DNA from: an uncultured Paracoccus sp.
GTDB lineage: Bacteria > Pseudomonadota > Alphaproteobacteria > Rhodobacterales > Rhodobacteraceae
DNA length: 40,708 nt
Assembly (NCBI RefSeq): GCF_945915435.1
Contig: NZ_CAMEFG010000036.1
Location: 1 to 40,708 of the forward strand
Direction: 5' to 3'
The position numbers were made by a program, and so were the translations under genes. The notes under the pieces are model-generated. The model searched no databases. It was not told the DNA's origin and saw only the letters and a program-made list of their open reading frames with translations. This document shows positions 25,563 through 33,944 of this stretch, in pieces; within the stretch, counting starts at the first letter, position 1, and every line of letters begins with the position of its first letter.

Positions 25563-26721
25563 GGGCTCTCCGTGGCTGACCATCATCGGTATGCAGGAGG
25601 ACGGGCCGGACGGGCTGGGTGCCGCCGCCCGCGCCGCCCTGAAGGATGCCGATATCATCTTCGGCGGGCCGCGTCACCTGATGCTGGCGGGCGCGGGCGA
25701 ACGGGGCCGCGAATGGCCGCGCCCCTTCTCGGTCGCGCCGGTGCTTGAGGCGCGGGGGCGGCGCGTCGTGGTGCTGGCCTCGGGCGATCCGTTCCACCAC
25801 GGCGCGGGCAGCAGCCTTGCCGCGCATCTGGACCCCGGCGAATGGCGCAGCCTGCCCGCACCCTCGACCTTCTCGCTGGCGGCGAACCGGCTGGGCTGGC
25901 CGCTGGAGGGCTGCCTTTGCCGCGCCCTGCATGCCGCGCCGCCGGAAACCGTCGCGGGCGATCTGACCACGGACGCGCGGCTGATCGCGCTGATGCGCGA
26001 CGGGGCGGCGATCCACGACCTGGCGCGCTGGCTGGCCGGACGCGGCATCGTTGCCCGGCTGACAGTCTGCGAGCATCTGGGCGGCCCGGCGGAACGCATC
26101 CGCCCCTACGATCCCGCCGCCAGCTACGACGCGCCGGTTTCGTTGGCGGTCCATGTCACGCAGGCCGATGCGCCAAGCCCCGCGCCGGGCCGCCCGGCGG
26201 ACAGCTATCGCCACGACGGCCAGATCACCAAGCCCCAGGTGCGCGCGATCACGCTGGCCGCGCTGGCGCCTCGGGCCGGGGAAATGCTGTGGGATCTGGG
26301 CGCGGGGTCGGGATCCGTCGCGGTGGAATGGTGCCGCCTCGGCGGGCACGCCGTCGCGGTCGAGGCCCGCGCCGACCGCTGCGCCGCCATCGCCGCCAAT
26401 ATCGCGGATTTCGGGCTGCAAGGGCGGATGCGGGCCGTCACCTCCGACCATGCCGCAGCCATTCCCGACCTGCCCGCGCCCGATGCGGTCTTTGTGGGCG
26501 GCGGCTTTTCTCGCGCGCTGTTTGATGAGATCCGCCGCCACGCTCCCCACGCCCGGCTGACCGTCAACGCCGTCACGCTGGAAACCGAGCATCTGCTGGC
26601 CAGCCTCCACGCTCACCACGGCGGCCAATTGCTGCGGGTCGAGATCGCGCAGGCCCGCCCCCTTGGCCGCGCACAGGCTTGGGTCCCCGCCCGCCCCGTC
26701 GTGCAATGGAGCCTGCCATGA
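25561..26721 (+). CDS. cobL: Precorrin-6Y C5,15-methyltransferase (decarboxylating) CobL
   Basis: A 386-aa two-domain enzyme that methylates C5 and C15 and decarboxylates the C12 acetate to give precorrin-8X. The N-terminal CbiE-like domain (about 1-200) has [22 protein letters not shown] and [14 protein letters not shown]. The C-terminal CbiT-like domain has [12 protein letters not shown] and the SAM-binding [15 protein letters not shown] with Asp245. The start at MGSPWL is chosen on family length and because it abuts cobK; in-frame ATGs at 25552 and 25534 are possible. The stop overlaps the cobE ATG. Confidence 0.95.
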   Translation: MGSPWLTIIGMQEDGPDGLGAAARAALKDADIIFGGPRHLMLAGAGERGREWPRPFSVAPVLEARGRRVVVLASGDPFHHGAGSSLAAHLDPGEWRSLPAPSTFSLAANRLGWPLEGCLCRALHAAPPETVAGDLTTDARLIALMRDGAAIHDLARWLAGRGIVARLTVCEHLGGPAERIRPYDPAASYDAPVSLAVHVTQADAPSPAPGRPADSYRHDGQITKPQVRAITLAALAPRAGEMLWDLGAGSGSVAVEWCRLGGHAVAVEARADRCAAIAANIADFGLQGRMRAVTSDHAAAIPDLPAPDAVFVGGGFSRALFDEIRRHAPHARLTVNAVTLETEHLLASLHAHHGGQLLRVEIAQARPLGRAQAWVPARPVVQWSLP

Positions 26722-27077
26722 TCGCCGGGGTCGGCCTGCGCGAAACCGCCACGGCGCGCGACATCCTTGCGGCCCTGGACCTTGCCCCGGCGCCGCTGGC
26801 GGGCATCGCCACGCTGGAGGGCAAGGCCGCGCTGCCCGCCCTGCGCCACGCCGCCGGGATACGCGGGCTAAGCATCACCGCCCTGCCCCGCGCGGCCATT
26901 CAGGGCATCGCCACCCCGACGCAATCGCCGCGCCAACTCGCGCTTTTCGCCACCGGATCGCTGGCCGAGGCGGCGGCGCTGGTTGCCGCCGGTCCCGGCG
27001 CCACCCTGCACGGCCCGCGCCTTGTCCTGCCCGGCGGGGCCGCCACCATCGCCTTTGCCTCCAAGGAGCAGCCATGA
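26718..27077 (+). CDS. cobE: CobE / CbiG C-terminal domain protein
   Basis: A 119-aa protein of the CobE family, related to the C-terminal part of Cbi[15 protein letters not shown] at the start, [12 protein letters not shown], and [15 protein letters not shown] near residue 90 are the recognisable family segments. CobE is needed for full cobalamin synthesis in the aerobic pathway, though its exact step is not settled. It overlaps cobL and cobM by four bases at each end, so it is translated as part of the operon. Confidence 0.88.
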   Translation: MIAGVGLRETATARDILAALDLAPAPLAGIATLEGKAALPALRHAAGIRGLSITALPRAAIQGIATPTQSPRQLALFATGSLAEAAALVAAGPGATLHGPRLVLPGGAATIAFASKEQP

Positions 27078-27874
27078 CCGTGCATTTCATCGGCGCCGGA
27101 CCCGGCGCGCCCGATCTGCTGACCCTGCGCGCGCGAGACCTGATCGCCGCCAGCCCCGTCTGTCTTTATGCCGGATCGCTGATCCCACCCGAGGTGCTGA
27201 CCCATTGCCCCCAAGGGGCGCGCATCGTCAACACCGCGCCGCTGTCGCTGGACCAGATCATGGCCGAGATCGCCGAGGCCCATGCTTCGGGGCAGGACGT
27301 GGCGCGGCTGCATTCGGGCGATCTGTCGGTCTGGTCGGCGATGGGCGAGCAGCTTCGCCGTCTGCGGGCGCTGGCGATCCCCTATGACATCACCCCCGGC
27401 GTGCCCGCCTTCGCCGCCGCCGCCGCCGCCCTTGGGGCGGAACTGACGCTGCCCGGACAGGCGCAATCGCTGGTGCTGACGCGGACCTCGGGCCGGGCCA
27501 GCGCAATGCCTGCGACGGAAACGCTGGAGGCTTTCGCCGCAAGCCGCGCGACGCTGGCGGTCCATCTGTCGATCCATGTCGCGGAGCAGGTGCGCGACAG
27601 GCTGCTGCCCTTCTACGGTCCCGATTGCCCGGTCGCCGTGGTCTGGCGCGCAAGCTGGCCCGATCAGCAGATCGAGCGCGGCAGGCTGGACGAATTGGCC
27701 GAACTGGCCGCACGCGGCGCCTCGCGCACGGCGCTGATCCTGATCGGCGGGACATTGGCCCCGCCCGGCGAACTGGACCAAGGCTTCGGCGAAAGCCGCC
27801 TTTACGCCGGCGATTACGACCGCCGTTTCCGCCCCGTCGGCCCCGCGCCGCGCTTCCCCGAGGGCGGGCAATGA
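27074..27874 (+). CDS. cobM: Precorrin-4 C11-methyltransferase CobM
   Basis: A 266-aa SAM-dependent methyltransferase producing precorrin-5 from precorrin-4. It opens [22 protein letters not shown] and carries [43 protein letters not shown] and [10 protein letters not shown], all typical of CobM/CbiF. It overlaps cobE and cobB by four bases. The C-terminal YDRRFRP motif is normal for the family. Confidence 0.95.
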   Translation: MTVHFIGAGPGAPDLLTLRARDLIAASPVCLYAGSLIPPEVLTHCPQGARIVNTAPLSLDQIMAEIAEAHASGQDVARLHSGDLSVWSAMGEQLRRLRALAIPYDITPGVPAFAAAAAALGAELTLPGQAQSLVLTRTSGRASAMPATETLEAFAASRATLAVHLSIHVAEQVRDRLLPFYGPDCPVAVVWRASWPDQQIERGRLDELAELAARGASRTALILIGGTLAPPGELDQGFGESRLYAGDYDRRFRPVGPAPRFPEGGQ

Positions 27875-29178
27875 CGCGGGGCCTGCTGATCGCCGCGCCC
27901 GCCTCGGGGACGGGCAAGACCACGGTGATGCTGGGGCTGCTGCGCGCCCTTCGCGACCGGGGGCTGTCGGTGCAGCCCTTCAAATGCGGCCCGGATTACA
28001 TCGACCCGGCCTTTCACCTCGCGGCCTCGGGGCGGCAATCGAGCAACCTGGATGGATGGGCGATGGGGCGCGGCCTGCTGTCCGGGCTGGTCGGGCTGGC
28101 GAAAGACGCCGACCTGGCGCTGGCCGAAGGCTCGATGGGGCTTTTCGACGGGGTGCAGCAGGCGGGGGCCTTCTCGAACGGGTCCAGCGCCAGCATCGCG
28201 GTCGAAACCGGCTGGCCAGTCGTGCTGGTCATCGACACCTCGGGGCAGGCGCAATCGGCGGCGGCGGTGGCGCTTGGCTTTGCGCGGCTGGACCCGGCGC
28301 TGCCCTTCGCGGGCGTCATCCTGAACCGCGTCGCCTCGCCCCGGCACGAGCGGCTGTTGCGCGCGGCCTTCGACGATCTGGACATGCCGGTTTTCGGCTG
28401 CCTGCCCCGGCGCAAGGACCTCGCGCTGGCCGAGCGTCACCTGGGCCTTGTGCAGGCGGTCGAGCATCCCTCGCTTGAGGCCGCAATCACCGATTACGCA
28501 CGAATGCTGGCCGAACATGTCGATCTGGATGCGCTGATCGCGGCGGCGGCGGGGCGACCCGAACCCGCCGTGCTGCCCCGGCTGACGCCCCCGGCGCAGC
28601 GTATCGCGATCGCGCGGGATCAGGCGTTTTCCTTCATCTATCCCCATCTTCTGCACCTGTGGCGGGACGCGGGGGCCGAGTTTTCCTTTTTCTCGCCGCT
28701 GGCCGACCAGCCCCCGCCCGAGGCGGACATGGTCTGGCTGCCCGGCGGTTATCCCGAACTGCACGCGGGCCGGATCGCCGCCGCCGGAACCTTCCTGCAA
28801 GGGCTGCGCGACTTTGCCCGCACCCGCCCTGTCCACGGCGAATGCGGCGGCTACATGGTGCTGGGGCGCAGCCTGACCGATGCCGAGGGCGCGACCCATC
28901 GGATGGCCGGGCTGCTGGGGCTGGAAACCTCTTTCGCGCGGCGTCGCCTGAACCTGGGCTATCGCCGCGCGCGGCTGGACGGTCCCATCGGCGCGATCCC
29001 GGCAGGCAGCGAATTGCTGGGGCACGAGTTTCACTATTCCACCATCCTCGCCCAACCCGACCCGCCGCTGGCGCAGGTCCATGACGCGACCGGCGCGCAG
29101 GCGGCGCAGACCGGATCGCGGCGCGGGGCGGTCACCGGCAGCTTTTTCCACATGATCGCGGCGGGTCAGGATGCGTGA
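27871..29178 (+). CDS. cobB: Hydrogenobyrinic acid a,c-diamide synthase CobB
   Basis: A 435-aa glutamine- and ATP-dependent amidotransferase that amidates the a and c acetate side chains of hydrogenobyrinic acid. The P-loop ASGTGKTT is at residues 11-18, followed by [16 protein letters not shown] and [10 protein letters not shown]. The class-I glutaminase domain has GGYPELHA and the nucleophile Cys325 in [10 protein letters not shown], with GHEFHYST and a late FFHM segment. It starts in the cobM stop (ATGA) and overlaps cobF by 8 bases. Confidence 0.95.
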   Translation: MTRGLLIAAPASGTGKTTVMLGLLRALRDRGLSVQPFKCGPDYIDPAFHLAASGRQSSNLDGWAMGRGLLSGLVGLAKDADLALAEGSMGLFDGVQQAGAFSNGSSASIAVETGWPVVLVIDTSGQAQSAAAVALGFARLDPALPFAGVILNRVASPRHERLLRAAFDDLDMPVFGCLPRRKDLALAERHLGLVQAVEHPSLEAAITDYARMLAEHVDLDALIAAAAGRPEPAVLPRLTPPAQRIAIARDQAFSFIYPHLLHLWRDAGAEFSFFSPLADQPPPEADMVWLPGGYPELHAGRIAAAGTFLQGLRDFARTRPVHGECGGYMVLGRSLTDAEGATHRMAGLLGLETSFARRRLNLGYRRARLDGPIGAIPAGSELLGHEFHYSTILAQPDPPLAQVHDATGAQAAQTGSRRGAVTGSFFHMIAAGQDA

Positions 29179-29911
29179 GATCACCCTTGTCGGCATCGGC
29201 TGCGGCAATCCCGATCACATGACCCTGCAAGGCATCGCCGCGCTGCAAGGGGCCGACCTGATCCTGCTGCCCGAAAAGCCGGAAAAGCCGCAGCTTGCGC
29301 AGGTCCGCGAACAAATCCTTGCCCGCCACCTGGGCGCGCAGAGGCCCCGGATCGCCAGCTTCGCCATGCCCCGGCGGGAACGGGGCGGCGACTACCTGGA
29401 CGCGGTTGACGACTGGCACCGACGGATCGCGCGGGCCTGGACCGAGGCGATGGCCGCATTCCCCGACTGCCGCCACGTCGCGCTGCTGGTCTGGGGCGAC
29501 CCGGCGCTTTACGACAGCACGATCCGCATCGCGCGGCGGCTGGACCCGGAGATGGCCCTGCGCGTGGTGCCCGGCGTCTCGGCGGTGTCGGTGCTGGCGG
29601 CGGCGCATGGGATTCCGCTCAACCATGTCTCGTCGCCCGTGGCGATCATGCCCGCGCGCCAACTGACCGCGCGCGGCTGGCCCGAGGGGTTCGAAAGCGT
29701 CGTCGTCATGCTGGACGACGGCCATGCGCTGGAAGGCTGCAAGGTTTCCGCGCATATCTTCTGGGGCGCCTACCTGGGTATGCCGCAAGAAATGCTGGTC
29801 CACGGTCCGCTGGCCAAGCGGCGCGGCGAAATCCTGGCGCTTCGCAAGGAACTGCGCGCGCGGCATGGCTGGATCATGGACATCTACCTGCTGACCACGC
29901 GCACGCCCTGA
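29171..29911 (+). CDS. cobF: Precorrin-6A synthase (deacetylating) CobF
   Basis: A 246-aa SAM-dependent methyltransferase that methylates C1 of precorrin-5 and removes the extruded acyl group as acetate. This step is specific to the aerobic pathway. GIGCGNPDHMTLQGIAAL, LLVWGDPALYDSTI, VVPGVSAVSVLAAAHGIPLN and the ILALRKELRARHGW tail are diagnostic. It is the last plus-strand cob gene. Only nine bases separate it from the convergent gene ending at 29921, and I see no clear terminator between them. Confidence 0.95.
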   Translation: MREITLVGIGCGNPDHMTLQGIAALQGADLILLPEKPEKPQLAQVREQILARHLGAQRPRIASFAMPRRERGGDYLDAVDDWHRRIARAWTEAMAAFPDCRHVALLVWGDPALYDSTIRIARRLDPEMALRVVPGVSAVSVLAAAHGIPLNHVSSPVAIMPARQLTARGWPEGFESVVVMLDDGHALEGCKVSAHIFWGAYLGMPQEMLVHGPLAKRRGEILALRKELRARHGWIMDIYLLTTRTP

Positions 29912-29920
29912 CCGGCGCGG

Positions 29921-30850
29921 CTATTGCATCATTTCCTCTTCCCGGGCGGCGAATTCGGCCATCTGCTGGGCATTGACGTTGCGATAGGCCGCGGCAAGGC
30001 GCGGAGAGGCTTCGGCGACCGGACCGGGCAGGCTTTCGGGCAGGTCGCCATAGGCCAGGTAGGTCTCGAAACCGGGCACATAAAGCCAGGCCAGCAGCAG
30101 GCTGTCGGTGATGGGCGAGGTCTCGAACCGCTGCGCCAGACGTTCCGCCAATCCCTTCGGTGCGCCGAACAGATAGGGCGTCACCGCTGCCGCATCCGCC
30201 TCGCCCTCGGGCGGGGTGGGCATATGGCCCTCGTATCCCAACGCAAGGGAAAGCGAGGACACCGGCACGCGCCACGCAGCCCAGGCATCGAAATCGCCAT
30301 CCGCCCGGACCGGGGGCAGCGCGCGCGAGATTTCCTCGATCTGGTCGAAGAAGCGGTCGGCGTCGAACCATGTATCCCAGCTTTCCGCAAGGGCCATCGC
30401 CGCCCCGTAGCCATCCGCGCGGCTGTGTGCGGCGGCTTCGGACAAGGCGCGGATATGGTCGCGGTCGCCGTCCGAAAGCGTTCCCCACAGGCGTCCGGCC
30501 AGCGCAGAGATCTGCTCTGCCCGTGCCGCCGAATCGACATTCGCCCCCTCGGGCAGCACGGCGTCCACCGCGATCCACAGGGCGACCGGATCGCGCGCGG
30601 CCAGCGCGGCCATGTCGGCGTTGTGCTGCGCGGGTTCGGGCCGGGCGCGCAGCAGGGCGACATAGCGATGCAGGGTTTCGGTCGGGTCGTCGGTGCGAAA
30701 GATGCTGTTCATCCGTGTCCCCTGAGCGTTGACAAAGCCCGGAACCACCATCAAGGCGGCGGCTCCGGCAAGGAAGTTGCGCCTGCGCCATCCTGGCGGC
30801 CCGTCAGCGCGCCGAAGCGCGGCCGGGCGTCGATTTTGGGCGTTATCCAT
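29921..30850 (-). CDS. Tat-exported protein of unknown function (cassette gene 3)
   Basis: Not recognised. A 309-aa protein with a twin-arginine export signal: WRRRNFLAGAAALMVVPGF near residues 21-39, with likely cleavage VNA|Q at about 42. The mature part is Ala/Asp/Glu-rich and helical, with acidic surface character, no Cys-based cofactor motif and no membrane helix. It ends EEEMMQ. The ATG at 30850 lies inside the last bases of the upstream gene (8-bp overlap), and a longer frame to 30895 only reads back through that gene. As third gene of a coupled trio behind a putative peptidoglycan-active enzyme, a periplasmic partner or immunity role is possible, but this is inference from topology and order. 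Confidence 0.75.
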   Translation of the reverse strand: MDNAQNRRPAALRRADGPPGWRRRNFLAGAAALMVVPGFVNAQGTRMNSIFRTDDPTETLHRYVALLRARPEPAQHNADMAALAARDPVALWIAVDAVLPEGANVDSAARAEQISALAGRLWGTLSDGDRDHIRALSEAAAHSRADGYGAAMALAESWDTWFDADRFFDQIEEISRALPPVRADGDFDAWAAWRVPVSSLSLALGYEGHMPTPPEGEADAAAVTPYLFGAPKGLAERLAQRFETSPITDSLLLAWLYVPGFETYLAYGDLPESLPGPVAEASPRLAAAYRNVNAQQMAEFAAREEEMMQ

Positions 30851-31634
30851 CGAAATTCTCGCGAATGCGCAGTTTGACGCGCGGGATCCTTGCACCGATC
30901 GGCAGCCTGGACTTGCCCGCGAAGGTATGGACCTTCTCCAGGAACTCCAGCACGGCGTTCACGCTGACGCTTTGATCGAAGCGGTAGGCCCCGCGCGATA
31001 CGCTGCCGTCGCGGTGCAGGACGATGCAGCCGACCGACCAGGTATGCGAGGTGCCCGGATGGATCAGCACGCCGGTCCGGCGGTCCATGCTGCCCGACCC
31101 GGTGCCATAGATGGCGATGCCGGGGCGGGGCTTGTTCAGATAGGCGGTGCTGTAGCCGTAGGTCTTGTAATTCACGGTGCTGTGCGGCGACAGGCCATAG
31201 CTGTCGCGGGCGACGATCATGTATTGGTTGTAATAAGCGTAATTCGGCCCGTTCGAACTGTAGTTGAAGGCGGCCTCGCCCGGCCCGCCCCGCTCGGAGG
31301 TCAGGCATTCAAAGACCAGCGTGCCCGAGCCTGCGTTTTCCGTGTCCCAAAGCTCCATCTTCAAATCGCCGACGGTGCAATCCCAACGTCCGCCGAAATT
31401 GTGCTTGGTGTGGCGGGTGATGGTGATGACCAGCCATTTGTCGTCGCAAGGGCATTCCAGCGCGGAAACGTCCCGGTCGGGTGCCGTGGCCTGCGTGTCC
31501 GCCGCCGCGCCGCCCTCGGCGCCAGCCGTCCCGCCGCTGGGTTGGGGCAACGGCGCCGCATCGGCCTGTCGCATCAGGCCGGACCAGAAATTGCGGCAAC
31601 CTTCGGCCAGCGAGGTGGTCGTTTTCGGGGTCAT
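30843..31634 (-). CDS. Putative L,D-transpeptidase-like / DUF5675-like cell-wall enzyme (cassette gene 2)
   Basis: A 263-aa protein with no signal peptide or membrane helix. The first 60 residues are a Pro/Ala/Gly-rich, probably flexible region. From about residue 65 the protein is a beta-rich domain with aromatic runs and the block LIHPG...SVGCIVL, which places His192 and Cys203 as in L,D-transpeptidase/YkuD or DUF5675-type catalytic sites. AGGAGG stands just before the ATG at 31634. It overlaps its upstream gene (ATGA) and its downstream gene (8 bp). The lack of an export signal is odd for a wall enzyme and would fit delivery by a secretion machine. The fold call is by motif only, and the substrate is unknown. 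Confidence 0.72.
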   Translation of the reverse strand: MTPKTTTSLAEGCRNFWSGLMRQADAAPLPQPSGGTAGAEGGAAADTQATAPDRDVSALECPCDDKWLVITITRHTKHNFGGRWDCTVGDLKMELWDTENAGSGTLVFECLTSERGGPGEAAFNYSSNGPNYAYYNQYMIVARDSYGLSPHSTVNYKTYGYSTAYLNKPRPGIAIYGTGSGSMDRRTGVLIHPGTSHTWSVGCIVLHRDGSVSRGAYRFDQSVSVNAVLEFLEKVHTFAGKSRLPIGARIPRVKLRIRENFDG

Positions 31635-32398
31635 TCGCCCTCCTGCGGCAGCAAGGACTGCCAATAGCGCAGCACGGCCTGCCCGAAGGCCAGCCTGCGT
31701 TCTTCGGGTGTCCGGTCATCGGGCGCCAGCGCCGCCCGCGCCCAGGGGAAACGCGGATCGTCGGCAAAGCGAAAGCCAAGCTGCATGGCGATGCAGGCAT
31801 AGGCGACCGCATCGGCCGATTTCAGGCCGTAGCGGCGCAGCACCGGGGCAAGTGCGTCAAGATAATCCCCATGCACGCCGCCCATCAGCGCGAAGCGGGC
31901 GGGCCAGCAGCTTTCCATATGGGACAGCATCAGGGAGCTGGTCGCCAGCTCGCCCTCATGATCGCGGTAAAGCCGTGCCATCGCCTGGACGGGACGGCGC
32001 ATATCCGCATGATCGGGGGCGGTTGCCCGCTCGATCCGGTCGATCTCGGCGATGACGGCGGAAAGATGGGTCGAGCCGGTCCGCCGCCCGTTCCGGTCGA
32101 TCCACCAGCAGCGGGCCAGCGCGTCGCGATATTGCGGGTCCAGTTCGAAATAGCTGCCCCAGAACATCACGGGAATAAGGTATCGCTGCCGGTCGCGCAG
32201 GCTGGTCACGCCGCGCTGCTGCGCATGCGCGATGCCGAAGCGCGCCACGTCGCGCAACTCGTCATCCGACAGCAGCGCGGTCGCAGGCGCAAAGCTGCGG
32301 CGCAGGAAGGCCATCGCCTGCCGCTCTTCCTCAAGGCGGCGTTCGCCGTCATATCGGGCAAGGCCGTCGGGGGTAAGAAATTCGCTTAACGAGAGCAT
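31631..32398 (-). CDS. Unknown protein with two T6SS-accessory-like motifs (cassette gene 1)
   Basis: Family not firmly recognised. A 255-aa, largely helical cytosolic protein with no signal or membrane segment. It holds two related blocks: residues 62-88 (G-V-T-S ... M-F-W-G-S-Y-F-E-L-D-P) and 190-215 (G-L-K-S ... M-Q-L-G-F-R-F-A-D-D-P, followed by PWA). The pattern G[VL]xS...M...G..F..DP resembles small proteins I recall next to type VI secretion effector genes; no VgrG or PAAR gene is in the window. The ATG at 32398 lacks a clear ribosome-binding site, and a GTG at 32431 would add 11 residues. The stop overlaps the next ATG, so it may be a dedicated partner of the enzyme encoded there. Confidence 0.7.
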   Translation of the reverse strand: MLSLSEFLTPDGLARYDGERRLEEERQAMAFLRRSFAPATALLSDDELRDVARFGIAHAQQRGVTSLRDRQRYLIPVMFWGSYFELDPQYRDALARCWWIDRNGRRTGSTHLSAVIAEIDRIERATAPDHADMRRPVQAMARLYRDHEGELATSSLMLSHMESCWPARFALMGGVHGDYLDALAPVLRRYGLKSADAVAYACIAMQLGFRFADDPRFPWARAALAPDDRTPEERRLAFGQAVLRYWQSLLPQEGE

Positions 32399-32440
32399 CC
32401 GGCTGGAACCGATCAGGAAATTTCCCCGCACGATAAACCA

Positions 32441-32477
32441 CCCGCGCCGCCCCGTCGAGAGCGGCGTTCGGCGCGGG
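32441..32477 (-). terminator. Hairpin after the MFS gene
   Basis: CCCGCGCCG (32441-32449) and CGGCGCGGG (32469-32477) form a 9-bp GC stem around a 19-base loop, just beyond the MFS stop. In the minus direction TGGTTTATC follows, a poor T-run. It may separate the transporter from the three-gene cassette, which would then need its own start signal nearby. Confidence 0.45.
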
Positions 32478-32485
32478 CGGCGGGT

Positions 32486-33727
32486 CTATGCGTCGGTGCG
32501 ATATTCCTCGCCCACGCCGAACAGCCTGCCCTTTTCGGCGATCAGGATGCAGCCAAGCGCCAGAAGGCCAAAGATGACATAGCCCGCGGCGATGGGCACG
32601 ACGGTGCCGTCGAAGAAGCTGCCCACCAGCGTGCCGAGCAGCGCGCCCCCCACCGTCTGGATGAAGCCGAACACCGACGAGGCCGTGCCCGCCACCGCGC
32701 CCAGGGGTTCAAGCGACAGCGAATTCATGTTCGACGCCGACCAGCCGAACATGAACATGATCACGCACAGCAGCCCCATGAACAGCCACAGCGGCATCGC
32801 GGGCAGGGTCAGGGCCAGCACCAGCCACAACGCGCTGACCGCGACGAAGGTCAGCATGGCGCCGTGGCTCAGCCGCCTCATGCCGATGCGGCGCACCATG
32901 CGCGAGTTGGTATAGGACGACACCGACATCAGCGAGGCCTGAAAGGCGAAGGCCAGCGGAAACAGCGCGCCCAGATCGTAGATATCGACATAGATCTGCT
33001 GCGAGGTGTTGATGAAGCCGAACAGCGCCGCGAAGATGAAGGTCCCGGCAAGGCCATACATGATGGCGTTGCGGTTCGTCACGACGATGCGGAAGCCGTC
33101 CAGGATCACGGCGGCGCGCAGCGGGCGGCGGTTTTCGGGGGCAAGGGTCTCGGGCAGGCGCAGGAAGGCCCAGACCGTGATCGCCATGCCCACGACCGCC
33201 ATGAACAGGAAAATATATTCCCACGGGCCGGTCAGCAGGATCACCTGCCCGATGGCCGGGGCGATCACCGGGATGATCATGAAGACCATGAAGACCAGCG
33301 ACATGACCTCGGCCATGGCGCGCCCGTGAAAGCGGTCGCGCACCACCGAGGTGGCGATGACGCGGGTTCCGGCGGCGCCGACCCCCTGGACGAAGCGCAG
33401 GACCAGAAGCGTCGCGAAATTGGGCGAGAACACGGCGGTGAAGGCGGCGATGACATAGATCACCAGGCCCACGAACAGCGGCGCGCGCCTGCCGAATCGA
33501 TCCGAAAGCGGGCCGAAGGCCAGTTGGGCGATGCCGAAGCCCAGCATATAAGCGGTCAGCACGAAATGGCGGTCGTTTTCGTTAAGGACGCCCAATGCCG
33601 CGCCCATATAGGGCAAGGCGGGCAGCATGACGTCGATGGCCAGCGCATTGAGCGCCATCAGCCCGGCGATCAGGGCAATGAATTCGGGCCGGGACACGTC
33701 CCGGCTGGATGCAGTGGGGGCAGACAT
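32486..33727 (-). CDS. Bcr/CflA-type MFS drug exporter
   Basis: A 413-aa major-facilitator proton antiporter with about 12 transmembrane helices. The N-terminus (ALNALAIDVMLPALPYMG) and the motif-A loop GPLSDRFGRRAPL between helices 2 and 3 match the Bcr/CflA bicyclomycin/chloramphenicol-resistance group, as does RFVQGVGAAGTRVIATSVVRD. It probably exports drug-like or small toxic compounds from the cytosol. The actual substrate cannot be read. Upstream is a 217-bp gap that also holds the end of the next operon, including a 10-bp direct repeat CCGGCAGGGT at 33906 and 33927. It is unrelated in function to either neighbour. Confidence 0.88.
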   Translation of the reverse strand: MSAPTASSRDVSRPEFIALIAGLMALNALAIDVMLPALPYMGAALGVLNENDRHFVLTAYMLGFGIAQLAFGPLSDRFGRRAPLFVGLVIYVIAAFTAVFSPNFATLLVLRFVQGVGAAGTRVIATSVVRDRFHGRAMAEVMSLVFMVFMIIPVIAPAIGQVILLTGPWEYIFLFMAVVGMAITVWAFLRLPETLAPENRRPLRAAVILDGFRIVVTNRNAIMYGLAGTFIFAALFGFINTSQQIYVDIYDLGALFPLAFAFQASLMSVSSYTNSRMVRRIGMRRLSHGAMLTFVAVSALWLVLALTLPAMPLWLFMGLLCVIMFMFGWSASNMNSLSLEPLGAVAGTASSVFGFIQTVGGALLGTLVGSFFDGTVVPIAAGYVIFGLLALGCILIAEKGRLFGVGEEYRTDA

Positions 33728-33944
33728 GAAGACAACCTTGGAAATGATGGGGCCGGGACGCTGAGGCGTTCAGACCTGTCGGGGGGAACTTGGACCCGCG
33801 CCGCGGGCATTGCAACCCCTCGCCCGACCCATTCCCCTGCCGACGCAGGGTCCTGCCTGAAGATATCCGCGGCGTGGCCCGTCTTCCGCTTCGGCACCAT
33901 GACCGCCGGCAGGGTTCCCGGCCAGCCCGGCAGGGTCGCGACCG

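Noticed and set aside
29912..29920. Bidirectional terminator between cobF and the convergent cassette gene
   Set aside because: The gap is nine bases and no stem with a T-run could be found around it.
33906..33936. CCGGCAGGGT direct repeat as an attachment site
   Set aside because: Two short GC-rich copies 21 bases apart with no integrase or tRNA nearby; chance is sufficient.
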